DNA of 64,000 bases from contig NZ_CP141769.1 of NCBI RefSeq assembly GCF_035621355.1, positions 1,240,001 to 1,304,000 of the forward strand. Direction: 5' to 3'. This DNA is from Thiobacillus sp. SCUT-2 (GTDB lineage Bacteria; Pseudomonadota; Gammaproteobacteria; Burkholderiales; Thiobacillaceae). Shown in pieces: positions 50,208 to 59,943 of the stretch. The notes below the pieces were generated by a model. The model did not search any database, was not told the origin of the DNA, and saw nothing but the letters and a program-made list of their open reading frames with translations. The position numbers and the translations under genes are program-made. The number at the start of each line of letters is the position of its first letter. Within the stretch, counting starts at the first letter, position 1.

Positions 50208-50966
50208 ATGGCGCGCCTGCCGGTCGGCGTCCAGTCGCTCGCCATCCAGTGCGCCGCGCTTGCGGCGCTTGTCCTGCTGGCGCGGCTGCTGCCGCCGTCA
50301 TTTCCCTTTCCTGACTCCCTCACGGCGCTTGTGCTGGCACAGGGCGCGCTCGCCGCGGCCCTGAGCCGGTCCTGGCGCCAGCCCCCGTGGTGGCAGGTGC
50401 TGCACCTCGGCTTCCTGCCGGGCGCCCTCGCGGCGACCCAGGCCACGCTGCCGGGAGGCGTTTACCTCGCGGGCTTCGTGCTGCTCCTCCTTTTCTACTG
50501 GAGCACCGTCCGTACCCGGGTCCCGCTTTTCCTGTCGGGCGAACGGGCGCGCCGGACGCTGGCGACGCTGTTGCCGCAGGCGGGTCCCTTTGCCTTCGTC
50601 GACCTGGGCAGCGGACTCGGCGGCGTGCCGCTCTTCCTGGAGCGGGAATTCCCGCAGGCAAGGCTGTATGGCACCGAAATCGCGCCGGCGCCCTGGCTGA
50701 TCAGCCGCCTGCGCGCATGGCTGAAGGGGAGCCGCGTCGAGTTCCTGCGCCGCGACTACGCGAGCCTCGACCTGGGCGAATTCGACGTCGTGTTCGCCTT
50801 TCTCTCGCCGGCCGCGATGCCCGACCTCTGGCGGCAGGCGCAGGCGCAGATGCGCCGCGGCACGCTGTTCCTGAGCCTCGCGTTTCCGGTCGAAGGCCGT
50901 CTGCCGGACCGCGTGGAGGCAGAGGAGGCGGGCGGCCGCCACACGCTTTACGCCTGGCGGATGTGA
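50208..50966 (+). CDS. Membrane-anchored class I methyltransferase-like protein
   Basis: A 252-residue protein: three or four N-terminal hydrophobic helices (about 8-105) followed by a Rossmann methyltransferase domain with FAFVDLGSGLGGVPLFLE (motif I near 137) and FDVVFAFLSPAAMPDLW. It sits between flhC and motA on the same strand. Start ATG at 50208; a GTG three codons earlier is possible. The substrate is unknown, and a flagellar role is inferred only from position. Confidence 0.75.
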   Translation: MARLPVGVQSLAIQCAALAALVLLARLLPPSFPFPDSLTALVLAQGALAAALSRSWRQPPWWQVLHLGFLPGALAATQATLPGGVYLAGFVLLLLFYWSTVRTRVPLFLSGERARRTLATLLPQAGPFAFVDLGSGLGGVPLFLEREFPQARLYGTEIAPAPWLISRLRAWLKGSRVEFLRRDYASLDLGEFDVVFAFLSPAAMPDLWRQAQAQMRRGTLFLSLAFPVEGRLPDRVEAEEAGGRHTLYAWRM

Positions 50967-51120
50967 CGCGCGTGCCGCCGAAATACTCGCGCGTCGCCAT
51001 CAAGTTTCGGGCGATCCGGTCGAATTCTCTACCTGAGGGCATCGGCTTCGCATCCTGCGCGACCCGGCCAAGGCGGGTTTGCTCCCCACCCCCTGGATCA
51101 ATCGGAAGGAAGACACGTTC

Positions 51121-51981
51121 GTGCTAGTCATCGTTGGGTATCTTGTCGTCTTGGCCAGCGTCTTCGGGGGCTTCGCGCTGGCGGGCGGCCATCTGGCGGC
51201 GCTGTTCCAGCCGGTGGAGCTCCTCATGATCGGCGGCGCCGCGACGGGCGCATTCTTCGTCGGCAACAACAGCAAGGCGGTCAAGGCGACGCTGAAGGCG
51301 CTGCCGACCGTGCTCAAGGGCTCGAAGTACACGCGCGCGCTGTACATGGACCTGATGGCGCTGCTGTACGAATTGCTGACCAAGATCCGCAAGGAGGGCC
51401 TGATGTCGGTCGAGGCCGACGTCGACGCGCCGCAGGACAGCCCGCTGTTCGCCAAGTATCCGGCGGTGATGGCGGACCATCACCTCATCGAGTTTCTCAC
51501 CGACTACCTGCGCCTGATGGTCAGCGGCAGCATGAACGCATTCGAAATCGAAAACCTGATGGACAACGAGATCGAGACCCATCATCACGAGGGCGAGGTG
51601 CCGGTGCACGTCATCGCCAAGCTGGGCGACGCCATGCCCGCGTTCGGCATCGTGGCGGCGGTGATGGGCGTGGTCCACACGATGGAGTCGGTCGGCCTGC
51701 CGCCGGCGGAGCTGGGCATCCTGATCGCGCACGCGCTGGTCGGCACCTTCCTCGGCATCCTGCTCGCCTATGGCTTCGTCGGGCCGCTGGCGACCCTGCT
51801 CGAGCAGAAGCTGCACGAGTCGACCAAGGTGTTCCAGTGCATCAAGGTGACGCTGCTGGCGAGCATCAACGGCTATGCCCCGGCGATCGCCGTGGAGTTC
51901 GGCCGCAAGGTGCTGTTCTCGACCGAGCGGCCGTCCTTCAGCGAGCTGGAAGAGCACGTCAAGGGCGCGAAGTCGCGCTGA
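51121..51981 (+). CDS. motA: Flagellar motor stator protein MotA
   Basis: A 286-residue inner-membrane stator subunit with four helices: MLVIVGYLVVLASVFGGFAL at the start, a cytoplasmic loop of about 100 residues with charged residues that contact FliG, and PAFGIVAAVMGVVHTMESVG. The GTG at 51121 is chosen because GGAAGGAAG precedes it and MotA proteins begin here; an ATG 14 codons upstream adds unlike sequence. Partner motB follows. Confidence 0.95.
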   Translation: MLVIVGYLVVLASVFGGFALAGGHLAALFQPVELLMIGGAATGAFFVGNNSKAVKATLKALPTVLKGSKYTRALYMDLMALLYELLTKIRKEGLMSVEADVDAPQDSPLFAKYPAVMADHHLIEFLTDYLRLMVSGSMNAFEIENLMDNEIETHHHEGEVPVHVIAKLGDAMPAFGIVAAVMGVVHTMESVGLPPAELGILIAHALVGTFLGILLAYGFVGPLATLLEQKLHESTKVFQCIKVTLLASINGYAPAIAVEFGRKVLFSTERPSFSELEEHVKGAKSR

Positions 51982-52018
51982 TCGCCAATCATCCGGCAGC
52001 GAGCGGCGTGATCGAGAT

Positions 52019-52948
52019 ATGAGCGAGCAGAAAGCCCCCATCGTCATCAAGCGCGTGCGCAAGAAGGCGGGCGGCCACCACGGCGGCGCCTGGAAGATCG
52101 CCTACGCCGACTTCGTGACCGCGATGATGGCCTTCTTCCTGCTGATGTGGCTGCTCGGCTCGACCACCAAGGGCGACCTCGAGGGCATCGCGGAATACTT
52201 CAAGACGCCGCTCAAGGTCGCCATGCAGGGCGGATCGGGCAGCGGCGACAGCTCCAGCGTCATCAAGGGCGGCGGCACCGACCTGACCCGCAAGAGCGGG
52301 CAGATCCAGCGCGGCCAGACCCAGGCGGAAAAGAAGACCTACAACCTCAAGGCCGCCCAGGCCGAGATCGAGCGCATCGAGGCGGCGAAGCTGAGGGACC
52401 TGAAGAAGCGCCTCGAGGTCGCGATCGACGCCAACCCGACGCTCAAGCAGTTCAAGCGCCAGCTGCTGATCGACATCACCAGCGAAGGCCTGCGCATCCA
52501 GATCGTCGACGAGCAGAACCGGCCGATGTTCAACCTGGCGAGCGCCGAACTGCAGCCCTACACCAAGGTGATCCTGCACGACATCGCCCAGGTCCTGAAC
52601 GGGGTGGACAACCGCATCAGCCTGTCGGGCCATACCGACGCCACGCCCTACGCCAGCGGCGAGCGCGGCTACAGCAACTGGGAGCTGTCGGCCGACCGCG
52701 CCAACGCGTCGCGCCGCGAGCTGATCGCAGGCGGGCTCGCCGAATCGAAGATGCTGCGCGTGGTCGGGCTGGCCTCGTCGGTGCCGTTCAACAACGCGGG
52801 GCCCCACGATCCCGTCAACCGGCGCATCAGCATCATCGTGATGAACAAGCGCACCGAGGACGCGATCACCAAGGAGGCCAGCGGCGTCAACGTCGCCGAC
52901 GCCGACGCGGCGCGCGACGAGCTCGACAAGGCGGGCGCGCCGAAGTAA
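52019..52948 (+). CDS. motB: Flagellar motor stator protein MotB
   Basis: 309 residues. Single N-terminal helix with the proton-binding aspartate D31 in AYADFVTAMMAFFLLMWLLG, a plug/linker, and a C-terminal OmpA-like peptidoglycan-binding domain with SLSGHTDATPY and NWELSADRANA. It anchors the MotA4-5B2 ion channel. The ATG at 52019 lies 37 bp after motA. Confidence 0.96.
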   Translation: MSEQKAPIVIKRVRKKAGGHHGGAWKIAYADFVTAMMAFFLLMWLLGSTTKGDLEGIAEYFKTPLKVAMQGGSGSGDSSSVIKGGGTDLTRKSGQIQRGQTQAEKKTYNLKAAQAEIERIEAAKLRDLKKRLEVAIDANPTLKQFKRQLLIDITSEGLRIQIVDEQNRPMFNLASAELQPYTKVILHDIAQVLNGVDNRISLSGHTDATPYASGERGYSNWELSADRANASRRELIAGGLAESKMLRVVGLASSVPFNNAGPHDPVNRRISIIVMNKRTEDAITKEASGVNVADADAARDELDKAGAPK

Positions 52949-53100
52949 TCCCCCGGCGCCGACGTCTGGCGCGAAATTGCGGGGCAAATCCACCCTTATT
53001 CCCCTGATCGTCCGCACCGGACACGTCCAATAATTCAGCCTGAAGAAAGCCCGTCCGGCATCCAGGCGGGGACGGACTCATCAACCAGGCGAATTCAGGG

Positions 53101-54255
53101 ATGGCTGAGGAAAGCGATCAGGAACGGACAGAAGCCCCGTCGCAACAGCGGCTGGAGAAGGCGCGCGAAGAAGGCCAGGTGCCGCAGTCGCGCGAGCTGG
53201 CGACGTTCGTCGTGCTGATGGTCGGCGGCGGCGCACTCTGGATGATGGCGAGCGGGCTTGGCCAGGCCATGTCCCGCATCGTCCGCGGCGGCATGCAGTT
53301 CGACCCGGCGGTCGGGCGCGACAGCGCCTACGTCATGGCGCAGCTGTCGGACCAGTTCACGCAGGCCGCACTGGCGCTCGCGCCCTTCCTCGGGCTGGTG
53401 ATGCTGGCGGCCCTGGCCTCGCCGCTGCTGGTGCGCGGCTGGCTGTTCAGCACCAAGGCGCTCGTGCCGAACTTCAAGCGCCTCAATCCGCTCACCGGCT
53501 TCAAGCGCATGTTCTCCACCCAGGGCCTGGTCGAGCTGGTCAAGTCGCTCGCCAAGGTGGGCCTGCTGGGCATCGTCGCCGTCTGGCTGATCTGGTCCAA
53601 CGTCGACGCGATCTTCGCGCTGGGCCTGGAATCGCCGGCCCGCGCCATCCAGCACATGGGCGCGCTGCTCGGCAAGATCTTCCTGCTCGCGTCCGGCGCG
53701 ATGATCTTCATCGTCGTCCTCGACCTGCCTTACCAGCTCTGGAGCTACTACAACAAGCTCAAGATGACCAAGGAGGAGCTGCGCCAGGAAGCCAAGGAAT
53801 CCGAAGGCGATCCGCACATCAAGGCCCGCGTCCGCGCCCAGCAGCGCGAGATGGCGCGCCGCCGCATGATGGCCGAGATTCCCACCGCGGACGTCGTGGT
53901 GACCAACCCGACCCACTACGCCGTCGCACTGAAGTACACCGAGGGCAAGATGGGCGCCCCGCGCGTCGTCGCCAAGGGCGCCGACGCCGTCGCCGCGAAG
54001 ATCCGCGAGATCGCGGCCGGGCACCAGGTGCCGCTGCTGGAAGCGCCGCCGCTGGCGCGTGCGCTGTTCCGCCATACCGAGCTCGGCGACGAGATCCCGG
54101 CCACCCTGTACGCAGCGGTGGCCGAAGTGCTGGCCTACGTCTTCCAGCTGCGCCACTTCCGCCAGGCCGGCGGCGTCCATCCCGAGGCGCCGACGGCCCT
54201 GCCGGTTCCGCCCGAACTCGACCCGCTGCAGTCCGGCATGGGGGCTAGCGCATGA
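53101..54255 (+). CDS. flhB: Flagellar export switch protein FlhB
   Basis: 384 residues with four membrane helices and a cytoplasmic domain. The autocleavage site NPTH begins at N269 (VVVTNPTHYAVALKY), the same number as in Salmonella FlhB. It controls the hook-to-filament substrate switch of flagellar type III export. The 150 bp upstream hold the likely FlhDC-dependent promoter. Overlaps flhA by 4 bp. Confidence 0.96.
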   Translation: MAEESDQERTEAPSQQRLEKAREEGQVPQSRELATFVVLMVGGGALWMMASGLGQAMSRIVRGGMQFDPAVGRDSAYVMAQLSDQFTQAALALAPFLGLVMLAALASPLLVRGWLFSTKALVPNFKRLNPLTGFKRMFSTQGLVELVKSLAKVGLLGIVAVWLIWSNVDAIFALGLESPARAIQHMGALLGKIFLLASGAMIFIVVLDLPYQLWSYYNKLKMTKEELRQEAKESEGDPHIKARVRAQQREMARRRMMAEIPTADVVVTNPTHYAVALKYTEGKMGAPRVVAKGADAVAAKIREIAAGHQVPLLEAPPLARALFRHTELGDEIPATLYAAVAEVLAYVFQLRHFRQAGGVHPEAPTALPVPPELDPLQSGMGASA

Positions 54256-56330
54256 ACGGTACGCTGAGTCTTTCGAACATCTTCAACCCCGCCAACGCCC
54301 GCACGCTGGCGGCGCCGCTTTTCATCGTCCTCGTGCTGGCGATGCTGGTGCTGCCGCTGCCGCCGTTCGCGCTGGACATGCTGTTCACCTTCAACATCGC
54401 GCTGTCGATCATGGTGCTGCTGGTGAGCCTGTCGACCAAGAAGGCGCTCGACTTCGCCGCCTTCCCGACCGTGCTGCTGCTGTCGACGCTGCTGCGCCTG
54501 TCGCTCAACGTTGCCTCGACCCGCGTGGTCCTGCTGCACGGCCACACCGGCCCCGACGCAGCGGGCAAGGTGATCGAGGCCTTCGGCCATTTCCTGGTCG
54601 GCGGCAACTACACGGTCGGCATCATCGTCTTCGTCATCCTGGTGGTGATCAACTTCGTCGTCATCACCAAGGGCGCGGGCCGGATCGCCGAGGTCAGCGC
54701 GCGCTTCACCCTCGACGCCATGCCGGGCAAGCAGATGGCGATCGACGCCGACCTCAACGCCGGCCTGATCGACGAGAACGAGGCGCGCCGGCGCCGGGCC
54801 GAGATCGCCCAGGAGTCGGACTTCTACGGCTCGATGGACGGTGCCTCGAAATTCGTGCGCGGCGACGCCATCGCCGGCATCCTGATCCTGCTGATCAACA
54901 TCGTCGGCGGCCTCGTCATCGGCCTGCTGCAGCACGACCTGTCGCTCGCCGATGCCGCGTCGAACTACACCCTGCTGGCGATCGGCGACGGCCTCGTCGC
55001 ACAGATTCCCGCGCTGGTCATCTCGATCGCCGCGGGCGCCATCGTCAGCCGCGTCAGCACCGAGGAGGACATCGCCGGCCAGATGCTGTCCAACGTCTTC
55101 AGCAAGACGCAGGCGCTCTACATCACCGCCGGCATCCTCGGCCTGATGGGGATGATCCCCGGCATGCCCAACTTCGCCTTCCTGCTGCTGGCCGGCGGCC
55201 TCGCCTGGCTGGCCTGGCGGCGCAGCCATCAGCCGCAGCAGGCCGAAGCCGAGGTGGAGGCGCCGCCGGTGGCCGCGGTCGAGTCGCAGGAAGCCACCTG
55301 GGAGGACGTCGCCCCGATCGACACGCTGGGGCTGGAAGTCGGCTACCGGCTGATTCCGCTGGTCGACCATTCCGCCGACGGCGAACTGGTGCGCCGCATC
55401 AAGGGCATCCGCAAGAAGTTCGCGCGCGAGATCGGCTTCCTGCCGCCGGCGGTGCACATCCGCGACAACCTCGAGATCAACCCGAACAGCTACCGCATCA
55501 CGCTCAAGGGCGTCGAGATCGGCAGCGGCGAGGTGCGCACCGGCCAGTTCCTCGCGATCGACCCGGGCAACGTCGTCACGGCGCTCCCCGGCATCGCCAC
55601 CCAGGATCCCGCGTTCGGCCTGCCGGCCGTGTGGATCGACGCCGAGCTGCGCGACCAGGCACAGGCCATGGGCTATACGGTGGTCGACCCCGGTACCGTC
55701 GTCGCCACCCATCTCAACCATCTGGTCACGCTGCACGCGGCGGAGCTGCTCGGGCGGCAGGAGACGCAGGCGCTGCTCGACCATCTCGGCAAGAGCGCAC
55801 CGAAGCTGGTCGAGGACCTGGTGCCCAAGATGCTGTCGCTGTCGGTGGTGCAGAAGGTGCTGCAGAACCTGCTCGTCGAGGGCGTCGCGATCCGCGACAT
55901 GCGCACCATCATCGACACGCTGCTCGAGCATGGCGGCCGGGTGCAGGATCCCAGCGAACTCACCTCGCTGGTGCGCGTCGCGCTCGGCCGCTCGATCGTC
56001 CAGCAGATCTACGGCCCCTCGAGCGAGCTGCCGGTGATCGCGCTCGACCACAATCTCGAGCGCCTGCTGCTGCAGACGCTGCAGGCAGGGCACGACGGCG
56101 CCGGCATGGAGCCGGGGCTGGCCGACACCCTGCTGGAGCGGACCCAGGCATCGGCGCAGCGCCAGGAGGCGCTCGGCCATCCCGCGGTGCTGCTGACGCC
56201 GGCCGTGCTGCGTCCGCTGCTCGCCCGTTTCCTGCGGCGCACCGTGCCGCAGCTCAAAGTGCTTTCACACGCCGAAGTGCCTGAAGGCAAACAGATCAAA
56301 GTGACTTCCCTGGTAGGAGGAGCAGCATGA
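54252..56330 (+). CDS. flhA: Flagellar export channel protein FlhA
   Basis: 692 residues: N-terminal half with about eight helices and the conserved cytoplasmic FHIPEP-like loop (KGAGRIAEVSARFTLDAMPG, then KQMAIDADLNAGLI), C-terminal half a cytoplasmic ring-forming domain that binds chaperone-substrate complexes. Essential core of flagellar type III export. Overlaps flhF by 4 bp. Confidence 0.97.
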   Translation: MNGTLSLSNIFNPANARTLAAPLFIVLVLAMLVLPLPPFALDMLFTFNIALSIMVLLVSLSTKKALDFAAFPTVLLLSTLLRLSLNVASTRVVLLHGHTGPDAAGKVIEAFGHFLVGGNYTVGIIVFVILVVINFVVITKGAGRIAEVSARFTLDAMPGKQMAIDADLNAGLIDENEARRRRAEIAQESDFYGSMDGASKFVRGDAIAGILILLINIVGGLVIGLLQHDLSLADAASNYTLLAIGDGLVAQIPALVISIAAGAIVSRVSTEEDIAGQMLSNVFSKTQALYITAGILGLMGMIPGMPNFAFLLLAGGLAWLAWRRSHQPQQAEAEVEAPPVAAVESQEATWEDVAPIDTLGLEVGYRLIPLVDHSADGELVRRIKGIRKKFAREIGFLPPAVHIRDNLEINPNSYRITLKGVEIGSGEVRTGQFLAIDPGNVVTALPGIATQDPAFGLPAVWIDAELRDQAQAMGYTVVDPGTVVATHLNHLVTLHAAELLGRQETQALLDHLGKSAPKLVEDLVPKMLSLSVVQKVLQNLLVEGVAIRDMRTIIDTLLEHGGRVQDPSELTSLVRVALGRSIVQQIYGPSSELPVIALDHNLERLLLQTLQAGHDGAGMEPGLADTLLERTQASAQRQEALGHPAVLLTPAVLRPLLARFLRRTVPQLKVLSHAEVPEGKQIKVTSLVGGAA

Positions 56331-57592
56331 ACGTCAAACGCATCGTCGCCAAAACATCCCGCGAGGCCATGCGCCAGTTGCGCGACACGCTCGGACCGGA
56401 CGCGGTCATCCTGTCCAACCGCCAGGTCGAGGGCGGCGTCGAGGTGCTGGCGCTGCCGGCCGAGGACATCGCGGCGATGGCGCCGCCGGTCGTCGAAACC
56501 CCCGCGCCCGCGCCGGCACGCCCGCGCGAACGCGTGGTCGCCGAGCCGGACGAGCGGGCGGAACCTGCGCCGGCGGTCACGATCAAGCGGCGCCTGATCG
56601 AGCGCGTGGCGGTGCCGACCGAGGACAGCGCCCAGCTGGCGCAGAGCGTCATCAGCGAGATCAAGGCGATGCAGGCGCGGCTGGAGAACCAGCTCGCCGA
56701 CCTCGCGTGGCGCGACCTGCCGGGGCGCGACCCCGCCGGCGCCGGCGTCATGCGCGACATGCTGGCAGCCGGCTTCAGCGCCACGCTCGCCCGCGAGATG
56801 CTCGAATCGCTGCCGCGCGGCGAGGGCGAGCAGGCGCAGGCCTGGATGCGCAACACCCTGATGACGCGCCTGCAGGTGATGCAGAGCGAGACCGAGATGC
56901 TCGACGCCGGCGGCGTGTTCGCCCTGATGGGGCCGACCGGCGCCGGCAAGACGACGACGACCGCCAAGCTCGCCGCGCGCTTCGTGGTGCGCCATGGCGC
57001 CGACAAGCTGGCGCTGCTGACGACCGACAGCTACCGGATCGGCGGCCACGAGCAGCTGCGCATCTACGGCAAGATCCTCGGCGTGGGCGTGCATACCGTG
57101 CGCGACGCCGCCGACCTGCGCCTCGCGCTGACCGAGCTGCGCAACAAGCACACCGTGCTGATCGACACCGTCGGCATGAGCCAGCGCGACCAGGCCGTGG
57201 CCGAACAGGTCGAGATGCTGTGCCAGGCGGGCAAGCCGATCAAGCGGCTGCTGCTCCTCAACGCCACCAGCCATGGCGACACCCTCAACGAGGTGGTGCA
57301 GGCCTACCAGCGGCGCGGCCTCGACGGCTGCATCCTGTCGAAGGTCGACGAGGCCGCGAGCCTGGGCCCCGCGCTCGACTGCGCGATCCGCCACCAGCTC
57401 ACCGTCCATTACCTCGCCACCGGTCAGCGCGTCCCGGAGGACCTGCATCTGGCCAACCGCCAGTACCTGATCCACCGCGCGTTCAAGGCGCGCACGGTGG
57501 CGTCGCCCTGGGAGCTGGACGAGAACGAGCTGGCCTTCGCGCTCTCCGGCATGCACGCAACCCAACACGAAAGCGCGGTGACCCTTGGATAA
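56327..57592 (+). CDS. flhF: Flagellar GTPase FlhF
   Basis: An SRP-type GTPase of 421 residues. An N-terminal basic/variable region of about 180 residues precedes the NG domain with P-loop GPTGAGKTTTTAKLA near residue 202, TTDSYRIGGHEQLRIYG and LIDTVGMSQRD. It recruits FliF to set flagellum position and number, often polar. Overlaps flhG by 8 bp. Confidence 0.95.
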   Translation: MNVKRIVAKTSREAMRQLRDTLGPDAVILSNRQVEGGVEVLALPAEDIAAMAPPVVETPAPAPARPRERVVAEPDERAEPAPAVTIKRRLIERVAVPTEDSAQLAQSVISEIKAMQARLENQLADLAWRDLPGRDPAGAGVMRDMLAAGFSATLAREMLESLPRGEGEQAQAWMRNTLMTRLQVMQSETEMLDAGGVFALMGPTGAGKTTTTAKLAARFVVRHGADKLALLTTDSYRIGGHEQLRIYGKILGVGVHTVRDAADLRLALTELRNKHTVLIDTVGMSQRDQAVAEQVEMLCQAGKPIKRLLLLNATSHGDTLNEVVQAYQRRGLDGCILSKVDEAASLGPALDCAIRHQLTVHYLATGQRVPEDLHLANRQYLIHRAFKARTVASPWELDENELAFALSGMHATQHESAVTLG

Positions 57593-58475
57593 ATTCGTCA
57601 GCGATCAGGCCGCCGGGTTGCGCCGTCTGCTGGGGCAGACCGGCTTCCAGGTGATCACCGTGATGTCGGGCCAGCAGGGTGCGGGCAAGACCGCCGCCAC
57701 TGCCAACCTGGCGGTGGCGCTCGCGCGCTCGGGGCGCGACGTGCTCATCGTGGACCAGGCGCACAACGGCCGCGGCGCGACCGCCGCGCTCGGCCTGACG
57801 CCGCGCTACGACGTGGCGGACGTGCTCGCCGGCCGCTGCCCGCTCGAGGCCCTCCTGCTGGCCGGGCCGGACAACGTGCAGGTGCTGCCGCTCGGCGGCG
57901 ACTTCAACAAGCTGGGCCGGCTCTCCGAGCGCGACCAGGCGTGGCTGGCGGAAGCCTTCAACCGCCTGCAGTGCGGCGTCGACGTCGTCCTCGTCGACAT
58001 GGAGGAGGCGACCGACCCCGACGCGCTGCCGCTCGGCCTCGCCGCGTCCGAGATCATGGTCGTGCTGCCTCCGGGAACCGCCGCGATCACGCAGGCCTAC
58101 ACGCTGGTCAAGCGGCTGGCGCAGAATTTCGGCAAGCGCCGGTTCCGCCTGCTGCTGAACCGCATGACCTCGACCGAGCAGGCGCAGGCCGTGGCGCGCA
58201 ACTTCGCGCGCACGGCCGAGCAGTATCTCGGCGTCGCGGTCGACTATCTCGGCTATATTCCGCTCGACGAGCGTCTCAGCCGCGCCGGCCATCTGCGCAC
58301 CTCGGTGGTCGACGCCTTTCCGGTCGCGCAGTCGACCTCGCAGTTCCGCAAGCTGGCCGACGGCCTGCTGCGCTGGCCGCAGCCGCCCAGCCTGGGCAGC
58401 GTGGGCAGCGTGGGCGGCTTCATGCAGCGCGTGATCCAGGGTGGCCGTCTGGTGGAAGCCTGCAGAAGGGGATAA
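57585..58475 (+). CDS. flhG: Flagellar number regulator FlhG/FleN (MinD-like ATPase)
   Basis: A 296-residue MinD/ParA-type ATPase with a deviant Walker A SGQQGAGKTAATANLAVAL (about 28-46), LIVDQAHNGRGATAALGL and VVLVDMEEATDPDALPL. The usual KGGVGKT is GQQGAGKT here, so the signature lysine before GGxGK is replaced. The start codon is TTG at 57585. FlhF and FlhG together limit flagellar number. Lies within the flhF-fliA operon. Confidence 0.9.
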   Translation: MDKFVSDQAAGLRRLLGQTGFQVITVMSGQQGAGKTAATANLAVALARSGRDVLIVDQAHNGRGATAALGLTPRYDVADVLAGRCPLEALLLAGPDNVQVLPLGGDFNKLGRLSERDQAWLAEAFNRLQCGVDVVLVDMEEATDPDALPLGLAASEIMVVLPPGTAAITQAYTLVKRLAQNFGKRRFRLLLNRMTSTEQAQAVARNFARTAEQYLGVAVDYLGYIPLDERLSRAGHLRTSVVDAFPVAQSTSQFRKLADGLLRWPQPPSLGSVGSVGGFMQRVIQGGRLVEACRRG

Positions 58476-58480
58476 GGCAC

Positions 58481-59221
58481 ATGTATACCGCAACCGGCAA
58501 AAGCGAGAAGAGCGAGAAGAACGATTTGCTGACGCAGTACATGCCGATGGTGAAGCGCCTGGCGCACCACATGATGGGCCGCCTGCCGCCCAGCGTCGAG
58601 GAGGACGACCTGGTGCAGGCCGGCATGATCGGCCTGCTCGATGCGGTCAGCCGCTACGACGAGGCGCAGAGCGCGCAGTTCGAGGCCTACGCCATCCAGC
58701 GCATCCGCGGCTCGATGATCGACGAGCTGCGCCAGATCGACTGGATGCCGCGCAGCGCGCGGCAGTCGATGCGCAAGATCGAGCAGGCGATCAACACGCT
58801 GCAGCACAGGCTCGGCCGGCAGCCGAGCGAGACCGAGATTTCCGAGTACATGAAGGTGCCGCTGGCCGAATACCAGGCCATGCTGGGCGACGCGCGCGGC
58901 CACCAGCTGCTTTATTTCGAGGACTTCGGCGAATCCGACGAGGACGACTCCTTCCTCGACAAGCAGTCGGCCGACGAGGCGAGCATGCCGCTGCCGCAGC
59001 TGCTCGACGCCAACCTGCGCGCCTGCATCATCGCCGGCATCGAGAACCTCCCCGAGCGTGAACAGCTGCTGATGTCCCTTTACTACGAGCAGGAACTCAA
59101 CCTGCGCGAGATCGCCGAGGTGTTCGGCGTGTCCGAATCGCGCATCTGCCAGCTGCACGGCCAGGCCATCGCGCGCCTGCGTGCCAAGCTCAAGGAAGAC
59201 GCATGGATCGTGGGAGCCTGA
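58481..59221 (+). CDS. fliA: Flagellar sigma factor FliA (sigma-28)
   Basis: 246 residues with regions 2 (EEDDLVQAGMIGLLDAVSRY, RIRGSMIDELRQIDWMPRS), 3 (ETEISEYMKVPLAEYQAM) and 4 (REQLLMSLYYEQELNLREIA, SESRICQLHGQAIARLR). It transcribes late flagellar and chemotaxis genes, normally checked by FlgM. Its 3' end overlaps the second motA-like gene by 19 bp. Confidence 0.97.
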   Translation: MYTATGKSEKSEKNDLLTQYMPMVKRLAHHMMGRLPPSVEEDDLVQAGMIGLLDAVSRYDEAQSAQFEAYAIQRIRGSMIDELRQIDWMPRSARQSMRKIEQAINTLQHRLGRQPSETEISEYMKVPLAEYQAMLGDARGHQLLYFEDFGESDEDDSFLDKQSADEASMPLPQLLDANLRACIIAGIENLPEREQLLMSLYYEQELNLREIAEVFGVSESRICQLHGQAIARLRAKLKEDAWIVGA

Positions 59222-59940
59222 TCGGGCTGGGGCTGGCCGCGGCCGCCGTGTTCGGCGGCCAGGCGATGGAAGGCGGCAACGTCGCGCTGTTCATGCAGCC
59301 GGCCGCGTTCCTCATCGTCGTGGGCGGCACCCTGGCCGCGGTGCTGATCCACCATCCCTTTCCCGTGTTCGTGCGCGGCGTGCGGATGGCGAAATGGGCC
59401 TTCCGCCCGCCCGAGCCGGAAGGCGGCACGCTGATCCGCCGCATCGTCCAGTGGTCGCATACGGCGCGCCAGGACGGCCCGCTGGCGCTGGAAAAGCACC
59501 TCGGCATGACGCACGACCCGTTCCACCGCGCCGGCCTGCAACTGCTGATCGACGGCGCGGACGCGGCGAAGCTGCGTGAGACGCTCGACGTGCAGATCGT
59601 CGGCTTCGAGACCGCCGAGCGCCAGGCCGCCCGCGTCTGGGAAGCGGCGGGCGGCTACGCGCCGACGCTCGGCATCCTCGGCGCGGTCATCGGCCTGATC
59701 CACGTGATGGAGAACCTGGCCGAGCCGGGCCGCCTCGGAACCGGCATCGCCGTCGCGTTCGTCGCCACGATCTACGGCGTCGGCCTCGCCAACCTCGTGT
59801 TCCTGCCGATCGCCAACAAGATCAAGTTCACCATCGCCCGTCGCGTGGCCGAGCGCGAGATCGTCTGCGACGGCCTCGTCGGCATCGCGCAGGGCGACAA
59901 CCCGCGCATCATCGAAGCCCGCCTCAAGGGGTATCTCTGA
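59203..59940 (+). CDS. motC: Second MotA-type stator protein (MotC)
   Basis: A 245-residue MotA/PomA-family protein: MDRGSLIGLGLAAAAVFGGQ at the start, four helices and GYAPTLGILGAVIGLIHVME. It is shorter than the MotA at 51121 and closer to the MotC/PomA group. It starts inside fliA, so expression is tied to fliA. Paired with motD 3 bp downstream. Confidence 0.92.
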   Translation: MDRGSLIGLGLAAAAVFGGQAMEGGNVALFMQPAAFLIVVGGTLAAVLIHHPFPVFVRGVRMAKWAFRPPEPEGGTLIRRIVQWSHTARQDGPLALEKHLGMTHDPFHRAGLQLLIDGADAAKLRETLDVQIVGFETAERQAARVWEAAGGYAPTLGILGAVIGLIHVMENLAEPGRLGTGIAVAFVATIYGVGLANLVFLPIANKIKFTIARRVAEREIVCDGLVGIAQGDNPRIIEARLKGYL

Positions 59941-59943
59941 GCC

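Noticed and set aside
54135..56180. Long minus-strand ORF opposite flhA
   Set aside because: Antisense shadow of a fully conserved flagellar gene.
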